A DNA stretch of 64,000 nucleotides from Actinomadura flavalba DSM 45200 (GTDB lineage: Bacteria > Actinomycetota > Actinomycetes > Streptosporangiales > Streptosporangiaceae): the NCBI RefSeq assembly GCF_000374305.1, contig NZ_KB894096.1:248001-312000 (forward strand), given 5' to 3'. How positions within the stretch are numbered: the first letter of the stretch is position 1; every line of letters begins with the position of its first letter. The notes beneath the pieces were generated by a model that worked only from the letters and a program-made list of their open reading frames with translations, searched no databases and had not been told where the DNA came from. The position numbers and the translations under genes were made by a program. Positions 7,250 to 15,522 of the stretch are shown here, piece after piece.

Positions 7250-7713
7250 CCCCGCGGAAGAGACGGCTGGGTGAACTGATGAGGAGGCCCGTGAAACTGC
7301 CGCCGCCCGACCCCGACCCCGCCGTGCGCGCCGAACTGCACGCGCTGCGCGACCGCCTCCCCGACCTCGTCGGCAGCCTCGTCGCGTCGTCGGACGGGCT
7401 GCTCGTCGCGCACGACCTGCCCCCCGACCTGGAACCCGACGGCCTCGCGGCGCTGACCGCCTCCCAGCTCGGTCTCTCGCACCGGCTCGCCTCCACCGCG
7501 CACGGTGGAGCGTTCCGCGAGGTCGTCGTGCACGGCACCGGCGGCCACGTGGTGATCTACGCGGCCGGGTGGACGGCGTCGCTGACCGTGCTGGCCGCAC
7601 CCGCCGTGAACGTCGGCCGGCTCCACCTGGAGTCGCGCCCCGTCGCCCGCGCCATCGCGGGCCTCCTGGCCGCCCCCGGCGGTCCCGAACCCCAACGGAA
7701 GGACGCACGATGA
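7246..7713 (+). CDS. Roadblock/LC7-like protein (second in operon)
   Basis: This 155-aa protein starts at a GTG that overlaps the previous stop in a GTGA, with GGAGGAG just upstream. After a basic leader (VTPRKRRLGELMRR), the LC7 core follows: LRDRLPDLVGSLVASSDGLL, then VAHDLPPDLEPDGLAAL and TASQLGLSHRL, then VVHGTGGHVVIYAAG. This arrangement resembles the CvnB-type roadblock proteins of actinobacterial conservons more closely than its two neighbours do. It ends in an ATGA overlap with the next gene. Confidence 0.75.
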   Translation: MTPRKRRLGELMRRPVKLPPPDPDPAVRAELHALRDRLPDLVGSLVASSDGLLVAHDLPPDLEPDGLAALTASQLGLSHRLASTAHGGAFREVVVHGTGGHVVIYAAGWTASLTVLAAPAVNVGRLHLESRPVARAIAGLLAAPGGPEPQRKDAR

Positions 7714-8081
7714 GCAACCTGGACACCGCCCTCAAGGAGATGATGGACATCGACGGCGCGGTCGGCGCCGCCGTCGTCGACTACAGCAGCGGCATGGCGC
7801 TCGGCATGCTCGGCAGCTCCAAGAACCTCGACCTCCAGGTCGCCGCGGCGGGCAACACCGAGGTCGTGCGGGCCAAGCTGCGCACGATGGAGCAGCTCAA
7901 CCTCAAGGAGGAGATCGAGGACATCCTCATCTCCCTGTCCGGGCAGTACCACATCATCCGCCCGGTGACCGGCCGCAAGTCCGCCGGCCTGTTCATGTAC
8001 ATGGCGCTGGACCGCAACCGCGCCAACCTCGCCCTGGCCCGCCACCGGCTGCGCTCGATCGAGGAGACGCTGGAGGTCTGA
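7710..8081 (+). CDS. Roadblock/LC7-like protein (third in operon)
   Basis: This 123-aa protein runs MSNLDTALKEMMDIDGAVGA, then AAVVDYSSGMALG, with a strand SGQYHIIRPVTGRKSAGLFM and the closing helix ANLALARHRLRSIEETL. It is close in pattern to the first roadblock protein of the operon, so those two probably arose by duplication. The ATG overlaps the previous stop (ATGA) and GGAAGGA lies at the right distance. A hairpin terminator follows. Homo- or heterodimers among the three roadblock proteins are likely but unproven. Confidence 0.8.
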   Translation: MSNLDTALKEMMDIDGAVGAAVVDYSSGMALGMLGSSKNLDLQVAAAGNTEVVRAKLRTMEQLNLKEEIEDILISLSGQYHIIRPVTGRKSAGLFMYMALDRNRANLALARHRLRSIEETLEV

Positions 8082-8089
8082 CGCGCCGG

Positions 8090-8118
8090 CGCCCCGGCCC
8101 GGCGCGGTGGCCGGGGCG
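8090..8118. terminator. Hairpin terminator between convergent operons
   Basis: CGCCCCGGCC (8090-8099) pairs perfectly with GGCCGGGGCG (8109-8118) over a 9-nt loop. It sits between the roadblock operon stop and the TetR stop codon at 8119-8121. Confidence 0.6.
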
Positions 8119-8694
8119 TCAGCGCGCCAGCACGCCGTTCTCGAACGTGCGGACGACGTGCGCGACGACGCCGTGCCGGGGCAGCACGCCCTGCTCGGCC
8201 AGCTCGACGCCGGTGTAGACCAGCGCCCACAGGACGTTCTGCACCCAGACGGGTTCGACGTCCGGGTCGAGGACGCCCGCGGCCTGGCCGCGCGTGACCA
8301 GGTCGAGCATCGGGTCCTGGACGGGCGGGCAGTCCGGGTCGTCGGCGGGCGTCCCGTGACCGGCCAGGACGTCCGGATCGCCCCACAGGAAGCGGATACG
8401 GTCTCCGGCCGCGACGTATCCGGCGATGAGCCGCCGCAGCGCCTCCAGCGGCGTCCCCTGGTCGAGCCGCGCGTCGGCCCCGGCCCGCTCGACGACCTCC
8501 AGCGAGTCCTCCACGACGGCCCGGACCAGGTCGTCCCGCTCCGGGAAGTACCGGTGCACGGTGCTGCGCCCGACGTCGGCGGCGCGTGCGATGTCGGCGA
8601 CGGTCGCGGCCCGGTCCCGCGCCAGGACCGCCGCCGCGGCGGCGAGAATGGCCCGCCGCGTCCGCCCGCGCACCCCGGTCACGCTCTCAGTCAT
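8119..8694 (-). CDS. TetR/AcrR-family regulator
   Basis: This 191-aa protein has a clear N-terminal TetR helix-turn-helix (RTRRAILAAAAAVLARDRAA, then TVADIARAADVGRSTVHRYF). Its C-terminal ligand domain ends TFENGVLAR. The ATG at 8694 overlaps the stop of the upstream ArsR-like gene by 8 nt (ATGACTGA), so the two are one translationally coupled operon. Two different one-component regulators in a single operon is unusual. Targets are unknown; the divergent MFS/aldo-keto reductase pair is one candidate. Confidence 0.87.
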   Translation of the reverse strand: MTESVTGVRGRTRRAILAAAAAVLARDRAATVADIARAADVGRSTVHRYFPERDDLVRAVVEDSLEVVERAGADARLDQGTPLEALRRLIAGYVAAGDRIRFLWGDPDVLAGHGTPADDPDCPPVQDPMLDLVTRGQAAGVLDPDVEPVWVQNVLWALVYTGVELAEQGVLPRHGVVAHVVRTFENGVLAR

Positions 8695-9700
8695 GGCCCA
8701 CACCTACCACCCCGGGGCGCCGCGCGCCGACGAGGCCGTCGCCGAGGCCGCTGCGCCGGTAGAGGACCTGCCGCCCGTCGCGGGCGCGGGTGACCAGCCC
8801 GGTCGCGTGCAGCACCTTGAGGTGCTGCGACACGGCGCTGGGGGTGACGCGGAGCCTGCGGGCGAGTTCGACGGTGGGCAGCGGCTCGTCCAGGAGGCCG
8901 AGCAGCGTCGCCTTCGGCACGCCCACCAGGGACGTCAGCGCGGAGACGTCGGCCACCGGCGCGGAATGCCACAGCGTCGCCACGCCCCGGCACGGATAGC
9001 CGAGCACCGGCGCCTCGTCCGCGCCGACCGGCGGCGCGGGCTTGTGCGCGAACACCGACGGGACGAGCAGCAGCCCCCGGCCCGACGACGCGGCACGGTA
9101 GCCCGCGCCGATGGTCCGGTCGATGGACAGGACGCCGTCGTGCCAGCGCAGGTGCGGGTGGATGTCGGCGAACAGCGCCCGCGCGCCGCCGACCGCGAGC
9201 CGCCGCGCCCGGTAGGTCATGTCGGCCTCCAGCACCAGGCGCATCTGCGGCCACGCCGGTCGGAGCGCGACCGTCCAGTACCGGTGCAGCAGGTCGCAGA
9301 CGGTGTCGCGGAGCCGGGCGACGGACGCGTCGTCGCCGGTGGCGGCGTCCCGCAGCGGCGCCGGAAGGGGCTCGGGGGCGTGCGCGGCCGCCAGGTCGCG
9401 GCGGACCAGCGCGGGGGAGGCGCGGCGGACGACGGCCAGTTCCTCGTCGAACGCGGCGGCGAACGTCGCCGGGCGCGGGGTGAGGAAGTCGGGGAGGGTG
9501 CGCCGCGCCGCGACCAGCGACAGCAGCAGCCCGGTGTCGAGCCCGCCGAGCCGGGCGAGCGCGGCCCGCCGCCACGGGAGGTGCAGCGCCGACAGCCCCG
9601 GTTCGCGCAGGACGCGCAGGCTGAGCACCGTCTCGTACAGCGGCGAGAGCGCGAACCGCGTGTCCGCGAGGTCCTCGACGCCCAGCTCAAAGGTGATCAT
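8687..9700 (-). CDS. ArsR-type regulator with large N-terminal domain
   Basis: This is a 337-aa protein. The first 240 residues form an uncharacterised domain (ELGVEDLADTRFALSPLYET; WQM-type segments such as RPAWPQMRLVLEADM) of the kind I believe is labelled DUF5937. The C-terminus is a winged helix: DEPLPTVELARRLRVTPSAV, then SQHLKVLHATGLVTRARDGR. Ordinary ArsR proteins are about 110 aa and lack the N-terminal part. The ATG at 9700 has GGAG 5 nt upstream. It is divergent from an MFS gene 56 bp away, the likely target, and co-translated with a TetR gene. Confidence 0.82.
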   Translation of the reverse strand: MITFELGVEDLADTRFALSPLYETVLSLRVLREPGLSALHLPWRRAALARLGGLDTGLLLSLVAARRTLPDFLTPRPATFAAAFDEELAVVRRASPALVRRDLAAAHAPEPLPAPLRDAATGDDASVARLRDTVCDLLHRYWTVALRPAWPQMRLVLEADMTYRARRLAVGGARALFADIHPHLRWHDGVLSIDRTIGAGYRAASSGRGLLLVPSVFAHKPAPPVGADEAPVLGYPCRGVATLWHSAPVADVSALTSLVGVPKATLLGLLDEPLPTVELARRLRVTPSAVSQHLKVLHATGLVTRARDGRQVLYRRSGLGDGLVGARRPGVVGVGHD

Positions 9701-9756
9701 TAAGCTCCAGGCTACCGTGCTGGGCGGCGGCGCCCGGGTGGCGTGGACTGCCGGGC

Positions 9757-10992
9757 ATGACGACCACGGCACCGGCACGCGCCGACGCGATGAGCACCCG
9801 CCTGCTGCTGCTCCTGTCCCTCGCCTGCGCCGTCGGGGTGGGCAACCTCTACTTCCCGCAGGCGATCACCCCGCTGATCGCCGCCGGGCTGGACGTGCCG
9901 CCCGGCGCGGCGGCGCCGGTGGTGACCGCGATCCAGCTCGGCTACACCGCCGGGATCTTCCTGCTGGTGCCGCTCGGGGACCGGCTGCCCGGGCGTCCGT
10001 TCCTCGTCGCGCTGCTCGCCGTCGCGGGCGCGGGCCTGCTGCTGGCGGCGGCGGCCCCGGCGCTGCCGGTGCTGGTGGCGGCGAGCGCGCTGGTCGGCGT
10101 CGCGACGATCGCGGCGCAGGTCATCGCGCCGATGGCGGCGGGGCTGGTGGACGGCGGGCGCCGGGGCACGGTGCTCGGGACGCTGCTGAGCGGGTCGATG
10201 GCCGGGATGCTGCTGGCCCGCGCCTTCGGCGGGACGCTCGGGGAGTGGCTGGGCTGGCGCGCGCCCTATCTGGCGGCGGCCGTGGTGGTGCTGCTGCTGG
10301 CGGGGGTGCTGGCGTTCGTCCTGCCGGTCACCGTTCCGGCGGCGCGCGGCGGCCGCCCGTCCCTTCTGGACCCGCTGCGCCTGCTGCGGGCCGAGCCGGA
10401 GCTGCGCCGCTCGTGCCTGTACCAGGCGGCGGCCTTCGGCGGCTTCTCGGCCGTCTGGACGTGCGTCGCCCTGCTCCTCACCGGCCCGGTCTACGGGCTG
10501 GACACCCGCGCCGTGGGCCTGCTCGCCCTGGTCGGGGCGGCCACGATCGCGTGCACGCCCCTGGCGGGACGCCTGGTGGACCGCCGGGGCGCCGACGCGG
10601 TCACCCTGGTCTGCCTGCTCGGCCTCCTGGCCGCGGCGGCGATCCTCGCGGCGGGCGCGCGCGGGGGCACGGTGGGGCTGGTGGCCCTGACCGCCGGGAC
10701 GCTCGTGCTGGACGTGGCGATGCAGTCGGGTACGGTCGCCAACCAGTCCCGCGTCCTGGCGCTGCGCGCCGACGCGCGCGGCAGGCTCAACACGGCCTAC
10801 ATGACGTGCTCCTACCTGGGCGGGACGGCGGGCTCCTGGGCGGGCCTGCGCCTCTACGCTCACCTGGGCTGGACGGGCGTCTGCGCCCTGGTCGCCGTCG
10901 CGGCCGCCGTCGCGCTGACGCGGCACCTGGCCGCGCTGAGGGCGGGTGAGAGGCTGGGAGGCGAAGCGGACGCGCGACGTCGGAAGGGGTGA
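9757..10992 (+). CDS. MFS transporter
   Basis: This 411-aa protein has about 12 hydrophobic helices and the MFS loop 2-3 motif GDRLPGRPFLVALL. The helix SMAGMLLARAFGGTLGEWLG resembles the efflux motif C of drug exporters. The first helix (CAVGVGNLYFPQAITPLIA) is typical of the DHA1-like MFS group often found beside ArsR or TetR regulators. It lies on the inner membrane, and export of a small toxic compound is likely. TACCGT at 9713-9718 may be its -10. It overlaps the following aldo/keto reductase gene by a GTGA. Confidence 0.88.
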   Translation: MTTTAPARADAMSTRLLLLLSLACAVGVGNLYFPQAITPLIAAGLDVPPGAAAPVVTAIQLGYTAGIFLLVPLGDRLPGRPFLVALLAVAGAGLLLAAAAPALPVLVAASALVGVATIAAQVIAPMAAGLVDGGRRGTVLGTLLSGSMAGMLLARAFGGTLGEWLGWRAPYLAAAVVVLLLAGVLAFVLPVTVPAARGGRPSLLDPLRLLRAEPELRRSCLYQAAAFGGFSAVWTCVALLLTGPVYGLDTRAVGLLALVGAATIACTPLAGRLVDRRGADAVTLVCLLGLLAAAAILAAGARGGTVGLVALTAGTLVLDVAMQSGTVANQSRVLALRADARGRLNTAYMTCSYLGGTAGSWAGLRLYAHLGWTGVCALVAVAAAVALTRHLAALRAGERLGGEADARRRKG

Positions 10993-11939
10993 GCGCGGTG
11001 GACGAGGCCGGACGGGTGATCTACGGGTGCATGGGGCTCGGCGGCGAGTGGAACGCCGAGACCTACGGCGCCGCCGAGATCGAGCACGCGGAGGCGGTCG
11101 TGCAGGCGGCGCTGGACAGCGGGATCACCGCGTTCGACCACGCCGACATCTACGGCCGGGGCAAGGCCGAGGCGGTGTTCGGGGAGGTGCTGGCGCGGTC
11201 GCCGGGACTGCGGGAGCGGATCACCGTGCAGACCAAGTGCGGCATCCGGCTCGCCGCGAACGGACGCGCGGGCCACTACGACCTGCGCGGCGCGAGCATC
11301 GGCGCCCGGGTGCGGGAGAGCCTGGAACGGCTGCGGGTGGACGCCGTCGACGTCCTGCTGCTGCACCGGCCCGACCCGCTGGCCGATCCGCGCGACGTCG
11401 CCGCCGCGCTCTCCGCCCTGCACGCCGAGGGGCGCGTCCGCGCGGTCGGGGTGTCGAACATGAGCGCCGCGCAGATCACCGCGCTCCAGGCCGAACTCGA
11501 CCTGCCCGTCGTCGCGGACCAGCTCGAAATGAGCCTGCACAGCCGGGCGTGGGTCGAGCAGGGCGTCCTGGTCAACACCCCCGCCGCCGCCGACGTCGGG
11601 TTCTCCGACGGCACCCTGGAGCACTGCCGCGCGCACGGGATCACGCTCCAGGCGTGGGGCGCGCTGGCGCGGGGCCGCTACACCGGCCGCCAGGAGACGC
11701 CCGAGGAGCACGCCACCGCGCGGCTCGTCGCCGGCCTGGCCGACCGCAAGGGCACCACGCCCGAGACGATCGTGCTGTGGTGGCTGCGGCGGCATCCGGC
11801 GGGGATCGTGCCCGTCATCGGCACCGCGCGGCCCGACCGCGTCCGCGCCTGCCGCGACGCCGCCACCCGCGACCCGGCCCTCACCCACGAGGAGTGGTAC
11901 GGGCTGTGGCTGGCCGCGCGGGGACGTCCGCTGCCGTGA
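10989..11939 (+). CDS. Aldo/keto reductase
   Basis: This 316-aa TIM-barrel reductase has AKR hallmarks: the segment GITAFDHADIYGRGKAEAVF holds the catalytic Asp and Tyr, Lys lies in TVQTKCGI, and His in VLLLHRPDPL. The closing part (TPETIVLWWLRRHPAGIVPV) carries the cofactor-binding end of the family. The pattern resembles the YdhF-like group. The GTG start at 10989 overlaps the upstream MFS stop by 4 nt, so the two are co-translated. That pairing suggests reduction and export of related carbonyl compounds, an inference only. Confidence 0.88.
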   Translation: MSAVDEAGRVIYGCMGLGGEWNAETYGAAEIEHAEAVVQAALDSGITAFDHADIYGRGKAEAVFGEVLARSPGLRERITVQTKCGIRLAANGRAGHYDLRGASIGARVRESLERLRVDAVDVLLLHRPDPLADPRDVAAALSALHAEGRVRAVGVSNMSAAQITALQAELDLPVVADQLEMSLHSRAWVEQGVLVNTPAAADVGFSDGTLEHCRAHGITLQAWGALARGRYTGRQETPEEHATARLVAGLADRKGTTPETIVLWWLRRHPAGIVPVIGTARPDRVRACRDAATRDPALTHEEWYGLWLAARGRPLP

Positions 11940-12021
11940 TCGGAAAATTTCTTCTCGGGTGGTGTCCATCCGGGCGGGGCCCGTTCGTGGAGAGGGCACA
12001 CGACGACGAAGGAGATCCACC

Positions 12022-12360
12022 ATGAAGTACATGCTGCTGATCCAGGCCGAGTCCGCCGACATGGACAACACCTGCACCGTGCAGGACTGGGTCGCCTACG
12101 ACAAGGAGGTCGGCGCCGCCGGCATCCTCGTCTCGTCCGAGTCGCTGGCCGACCTGACGACCGCCACCACCGTCCAGGTGGACGCGGCGGGGGAGCGGAC
12201 CGTGACCGACGGCCCGTTCGCCGAGACCCGTGAGGTCCTCGGCGGCTTCTACGTCATCGACGTCCCCGACCTGGACGCCGCGCTGGACTGGGCGGCGCGC
12301 TGCCCCGGCTCGCACGGCGGCGGCGCGATCACCGTCCGCCCGATCGCCGACTTCGCCTGA
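12022..12360 (+). CDS. YCII/DGPF-domain protein
   Basis: This 112-aa protein carries the DGPF signature: RTVTDGPFAETREVLGGFYV, then the close IDVPDLDAALDWAARCPGSH. DGPF proteins form ferredoxin-like dimers of unknown function and are the genetic hallmark of ECF42-type sigma factors, one of which follows 5 bp downstream. AAGGAGAT upstream is a near-ideal ribosome binding site. A TGTCCA about 55 nt ahead of the start (11963-11968) vaguely recalls the TGTCGA -35 reported for ECF42 promoters, but the match is imperfect. Confidence 0.9.
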   Translation: MKYMLLIQAESADMDNTCTVQDWVAYDKEVGAAGILVSSESLADLTTATTVQVDAAGERTVTDGPFAETREVLGGFYVIDVPDLDAALDWAARCPGSHGGGAITVRPIADFA

Positions 12361-12365
12361 CGCCG

Positions 12366-13613
12366 GTGGAGCACGGGCGGGACGCCGCGCACGCGACCGT
12401 CGAGGCGGTCTTCCGTGAGGAGCACGGGCGCCTCCTCGCGGCGCTGGTGCGCCGGTTCGGGGATCTGGACCTGGCCGAGGAGGTCGCCGCCGAGGCGGTC
12501 GAGACCGCGCTGGCGCGCTGGCCCCGCGACGGCGTCCCGCCCAACCCCGGCGCCTGGCTGATGACGACGGCCCGGCGCCGGGCCGTGGACCGGCTGCGCC
12601 GCGACCGCGTCTACGCGGCGCGGCTGGCCGTCCTGCAGGCCGACGCCGAGCGCGGAGCGGCGCCCGTCGCGTCCGACGACGGTTTCCCCGACGAGCGGCT
12701 GGCGCTGTTCTTCACCTGCGCGCATCCGGCGCTGCCCGCCGAGGACCGGGGCGCGCTGACGCTGCGGTTCCTGGCCGGGCTGACGACGGCCGAGGTGGCG
12801 CGGGCGTATCTCGTGCCGGTGGCGACGATGGCCAAGCGCCTCGTCCGCGCCAAGCACAAGATCGGCGCGGCGCGCATCCCGTTCCGGGTGCCGGGCCCGG
12901 CCGAGCTGCCGGACCGGCTGCCCGGCGTCCTGCAGGCCGTCTACTCGATCTTCACCGAGGGGTACGCGGCCAGCACCGGCCCCGAGCTTCAGCGTCCCGG
13001 CCTGGCCGAGGAGGCGATCCGGCTGGCCCGCATCCTGCGGCGGCTGCTGCCGGACGAGCGGGAACCGGCGGGACTGCTGGGCCTGATGCTGCTCGTCCAC
13101 GCCCGCCGTCATGCCCGGATCGGCGCGGACGGCGCGCTGGTGCTGCTGGCCGACCAGGACCGCTCGCGCTGGGACCATCCGATGATCGAGGAGGGCCGGG
13201 CGCTGGTCGTCGCGGCCCTGACCGGCGGCCCGCCGGGCCCCTACGGCGTCGAGGCGGCGATCGCGGCCGTGCACGACGAGGCGCCGGACCTGGCCGCGAC
13301 CGACTGGCCGCAGATCGTCGCCCTGTACGACGTGCTGCTGACACTGACCCCGTCGCCGGTGGTGGCGCTGAACCGCGCGGTGGCCGTGGCGATGCGCGAC
13401 GGCCCGGCGGCGGGGCTGGCGCTGCTGGACGAGCTGGCGGACGAGCCCCGGTTGCGCGGGCACCACCCTTACGCGGCCGCCCGCGCGGACCTGCTGTGCC
13501 GCCTGGGCCGGACCGCCGAGGCGGCGCAGGCGTACCGCGAGGCGCTGGCCCTGGCGGGGACCGAGCCCGAGCGGGCCCATCTGCGCCGCGAACTGGCCGC
13601 CGTCGAGCGCTGA
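12366..13613 (+). CDS. ECF42-type RNA polymerase sigma factor
   Basis: This is a 415-aa protein. Residues 1-170 are the ECF sigma core: region 2 (FGDLDLAEEVAAEAVETALA, then NPGAWLMTTARRRAVDRLRR) and region 4 (LTLRFLAGLTTAEVARAYLV, then PVATMAKRLVRAKHKI). The remaining 240 residues are the TPR-like DUF6596 extension characteristic of ECF42, which the family needs for activity. It lies directly after the DGPF gene, as in other ECF42 loci, and has no anti-sigma factor nearby. The GTG at 12366 is the only start close to region 2, although its ribosome binding site is weak; translational coupling to the DGPF gene is likely. Confidence 0.92.
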   Translation: MEHGRDAAHATVEAVFREEHGRLLAALVRRFGDLDLAEEVAAEAVETALARWPRDGVPPNPGAWLMTTARRRAVDRLRRDRVYAARLAVLQADAERGAAPVASDDGFPDERLALFFTCAHPALPAEDRGALTLRFLAGLTTAEVARAYLVPVATMAKRLVRAKHKIGAARIPFRVPGPAELPDRLPGVLQAVYSIFTEGYAASTGPELQRPGLAEEAIRLARILRRLLPDEREPAGLLGLMLLVHARRHARIGADGALVLLADQDRSRWDHPMIEEGRALVVAALTGGPPGPYGVEAAIAAVHDEAPDLAATDWPQIVALYDVLLTLTPSPVVALNRAVAVAMRDGPAAGLALLDELADEPRLRGHHPYAAARADLLCRLGRTAEAAQAYREALALAGTEPERAHLRRELAAVER

Positions 13614-13622
13614 ACGGATCTC

Positions 13623-13673
13623 TTGACACCTTCGGTGGAACGTATGGCACTCTAAATGAGACATCAGAGTCCC
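13623..13673 (+). promoter_or_regulatory. Promoter and inverted repeat before ABC exporter
   Basis: TTGACA (13623-13628) is a consensus -35 in an AT-richer patch. GGCACTCT (13646-13653) and AGAGTCCC (13666-13673) form a 7-of-8 inverted repeat with a 12-nt spacer that overlaps the expected -10 and start site, as a repressor operator would. No -10 is obvious, and no TetR gene adjoins this operon. Confidence 0.4.
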
Positions 13674-13696
13674 AAAATGGTTCACCGGAGGTGTGC

Positions 13697-14656
13697 ATGG
13701 GTGGCACGACGGCGGCGCTGACCGCCGAGAACGTCCGCAAGCGCTACGGCCGCGCCGACGCGCTCGCGGGCATCGACCTGACCGTCCCCGAGGGCACGGT
13801 CTGCGGGCTGCTCGGCCCCAACGGCGCGGGCAAGACCACGGCCGTGCGGATCTTCGCGACGCTGCTGCGCGCCGACGCCGGGCGCGTCACCGTCGCCGGG
13901 CACGACGTCGCCGCCGACGCCGCGCGGGTCCGGCGGTGCGTCGGGCTGGCCGGGCAGACGCCCGCCGTCGACGAGATCCTCGACGGCCGCGAGAACCTGG
14001 TCATGTGGGGACGGCTGCACCACCTGACCCCGGCGGCCGCGCGGCGCCGCGCCGACGAACTGCTCGACCGGTTCGGACTCGCGGAGGCGGGCCGCAAGCG
14101 CGTCGCGCGGTACTCCGGCGGGATGCGCCGCCGCCTGGACCTGGCGGCGAGCTTCGTCCGGGCGCCGCGCGTGCTGTTCCTGGACGAGCCGACCACCGGC
14201 CTCGACCCGCGCAACCGCAACGAGGTGTGGGCGGCGATCCGCGACCTGGTCGCGGGCGGCACGACCGTCCTGCTGACGACCCAGTACCTGGAGGAGGCCG
14301 ACCGGCTCGCCGGGCAGATCGTCGTCCTGGACCGGGGCCGCGTCATCGCCGACGACAGCCCGGCCCGGCTCAAGTCGGCGGTCGGCGGCGACCGCGTGGA
14401 GGTGGTGCTGTGCGACCCGTCCGACCTGGCCGCCGCCACCGGCGTCGTCGCCCGCACCACCGGTGCCGCGCCGGACGTGGACGCGGGCGAGCTGCGCGTC
14501 AGCGCGCCCGTCCGCGACCGGATCGCCGCGCTCACGGCCGTCCTGTCGGGCCTGGCCGACGCGGACGTGCGGGTCGCGGACGCGGCGCTGCGCCGGCCCA
14601 CGCTGGACGAGGTCTTCCTGAGACTGACCGGCCACCAGGCGGCGGAGGCGGCGTGA
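13697..14656 (+). CDS. ABC exporter ATP-binding protein, DrrA-like
   Basis: This 319-aa protein is an ABC ATPase with Walker A GPNGAGKTT (residues 40-48), signature YSGGMRRRLDLA, and Walker B VLFLDEPTTGLDPRNRNEV. The C-terminal region (RPTLDEVFLRLTGH) is the DrrA-type CREEM-like end of drug-resistance ATPases. The ATG at 13697 has GGAGG 5 nt upstream. It overlaps the permease start by 4 nt. Export of a hydrophobic compound is likely. A second such system lies at 26671-28369, which has TTQYLEEADRLA in common with this one. Confidence 0.92.
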   Translation: MGGTTAALTAENVRKRYGRADALAGIDLTVPEGTVCGLLGPNGAGKTTAVRIFATLLRADAGRVTVAGHDVAADAARVRRCVGLAGQTPAVDEILDGRENLVMWGRLHHLTPAAARRRADELLDRFGLAEAGRKRVARYSGGMRRRLDLAASFVRAPRVLFLDEPTTGLDPRNRNEVWAAIRDLVAGGTTVLLTTQYLEEADRLAGQIVVLDRGRVIADDSPARLKSAVGGDRVEVVLCDPSDLAAATGVVARTTGAAPDVDAGELRVSAPVRDRIAALTAVLSGLADADVRVADAALRRPTLDEVFLRLTGHQAAEAA

Positions 14657-15480
14657 CCCTCGCACCCCCCGCCGCCGCTCCCGGCCCGGCCCGGGAGCGC
14701 CTGCGCTGGACGCTGTCCGACGCCTGGACGGTCGCCCGCCGCGACCTGCTCCACTGGGTCCGCAGCCCCGCCGCGCTCGGCTACCAGCTCGCCTGGCCGA
14801 TCGGCCTGGTGCTCATGATCGGGTACGTGTTCGGGAGCGCCATGGTCGTCGAGGGCGGCGGCGACTACCGCGCGTTCCTCATGCCGGGCCTGTTCGCGCA
14901 GTCGATGGTGTTCGGGGTGGCGACCACGCTGACGATCGTCGCGACGGACGCGGCGCGCGGCGTCACCGACCGGTTCCGCACGACGCCGATGTCGCCGTCG
15001 GCGCCGGTGCTCGGCCGCAGCGTCGCGGACCTGGTCAACTCGGTGCTCGAACTGGCCATCCTGGCCGGGTGCGCGCTGGTGGTCGGCTGGAGGTTCCACG
15101 AGGGTCCGCTGCGGGCGCTGGCGGCCCTGGCGCTGCTGCTGCTCCTGCGGTTCTCGCTGACGTGGGTCGGAATCGTCGTCGGGCTCATGATCAGGCCCGA
15201 GGCGGCGGGCGGCGCGTGGGCGCCGCTGTTCCCGATCACGATGATCTCCGGCACGTTCGTGTCGCCCGCGCAGATGCCGGGCTGGCTCGGCGTCGTCGCG
15301 GAGTGGAACCCCGTCACCGCGACGGTGACGGCGGTGCGCGGGCTGTTCGGCAACCCGGGTGTCGGCGGCGCGTCGTTCGCGGCCGACCACGCGCTGTGGC
15401 TCGCCGTCCTCTATCCGCTGCTGATCACGGCGGTGTTCCTGCCCCTGGCGGTGCGCCGGTCCCAGCGGCGGGACCGGTGA
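14653..15480 (+). CDS. ABC exporter permease, DrrB-like
   Basis: This 275-aa permease has six hydrophobic segments in the ABC-2 arrangement and the conserved stretch ATDAARGVTDRFRTTPMSPS between TM2 and TM3, followed by ISGTFVSPAQMPGWLGVVAE before the last helices. The GTG start overlaps the ATPase stop by 4 nt. Together with the preceding ATPase it forms a two-gene exporter in the cytoplasmic membrane. A strong hairpin terminator follows the stop directly. Confidence 0.9.
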   Translation: MTLAPPAAAPGPARERLRWTLSDAWTVARRDLLHWVRSPAALGYQLAWPIGLVLMIGYVFGSAMVVEGGGDYRAFLMPGLFAQSMVFGVATTLTIVATDAARGVTDRFRTTPMSPSAPVLGRSVADLVNSVLELAILAGCALVVGWRFHEGPLRALAALALLLLLRFSLTWVGIVVGLMIRPEAAGGAWAPLFPITMISGTFVSPAQMPGWLGVVAEWNPVTATVTAVRGLFGNPGVGGASFAADHALWLAVLYPLLITAVFLPLAVRRSQRRDR

Positions 15481-15481
15481 G

Positions 15482-15517
15482 CGGCCGGGCGCGGGCCGCG
15501 CGGCCCGCGCCCGGCCG
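15482..15517. terminator. Bidirectional hairpin terminator
   Basis: A perfect 16-bp stem (CGGCCGGGCGCGGGCC at 15482-15497 with its complement at 15502-15517) and a 4-nt loop lie between the convergent ABC permease and rsgA stops. It has no T-tract but is one of the two strongest hairpins in the window. Confidence 0.75.
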
Positions 15518-15522
15518 GGACG

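Noticed and set aside
6034..8081. Classical conservon (cvn) operon
   Set aside because: The kinase, DUF742 and GTPase genes that define conservons are missing, and the roadblock gene is present three times.
11963..11986. ECF42-type promoter (TGTCGA ... CGTC)
   Set aside because: TGTCCA matches only five of six positions and no -10 lies at the right distance.
12249..13685. Long minus-strand frame opposite the ECF42 gene
   Set aside because: The plus strand carries complete sigma regions 2 and 4; the antisense product is Arg/Gly-rich without any motif.
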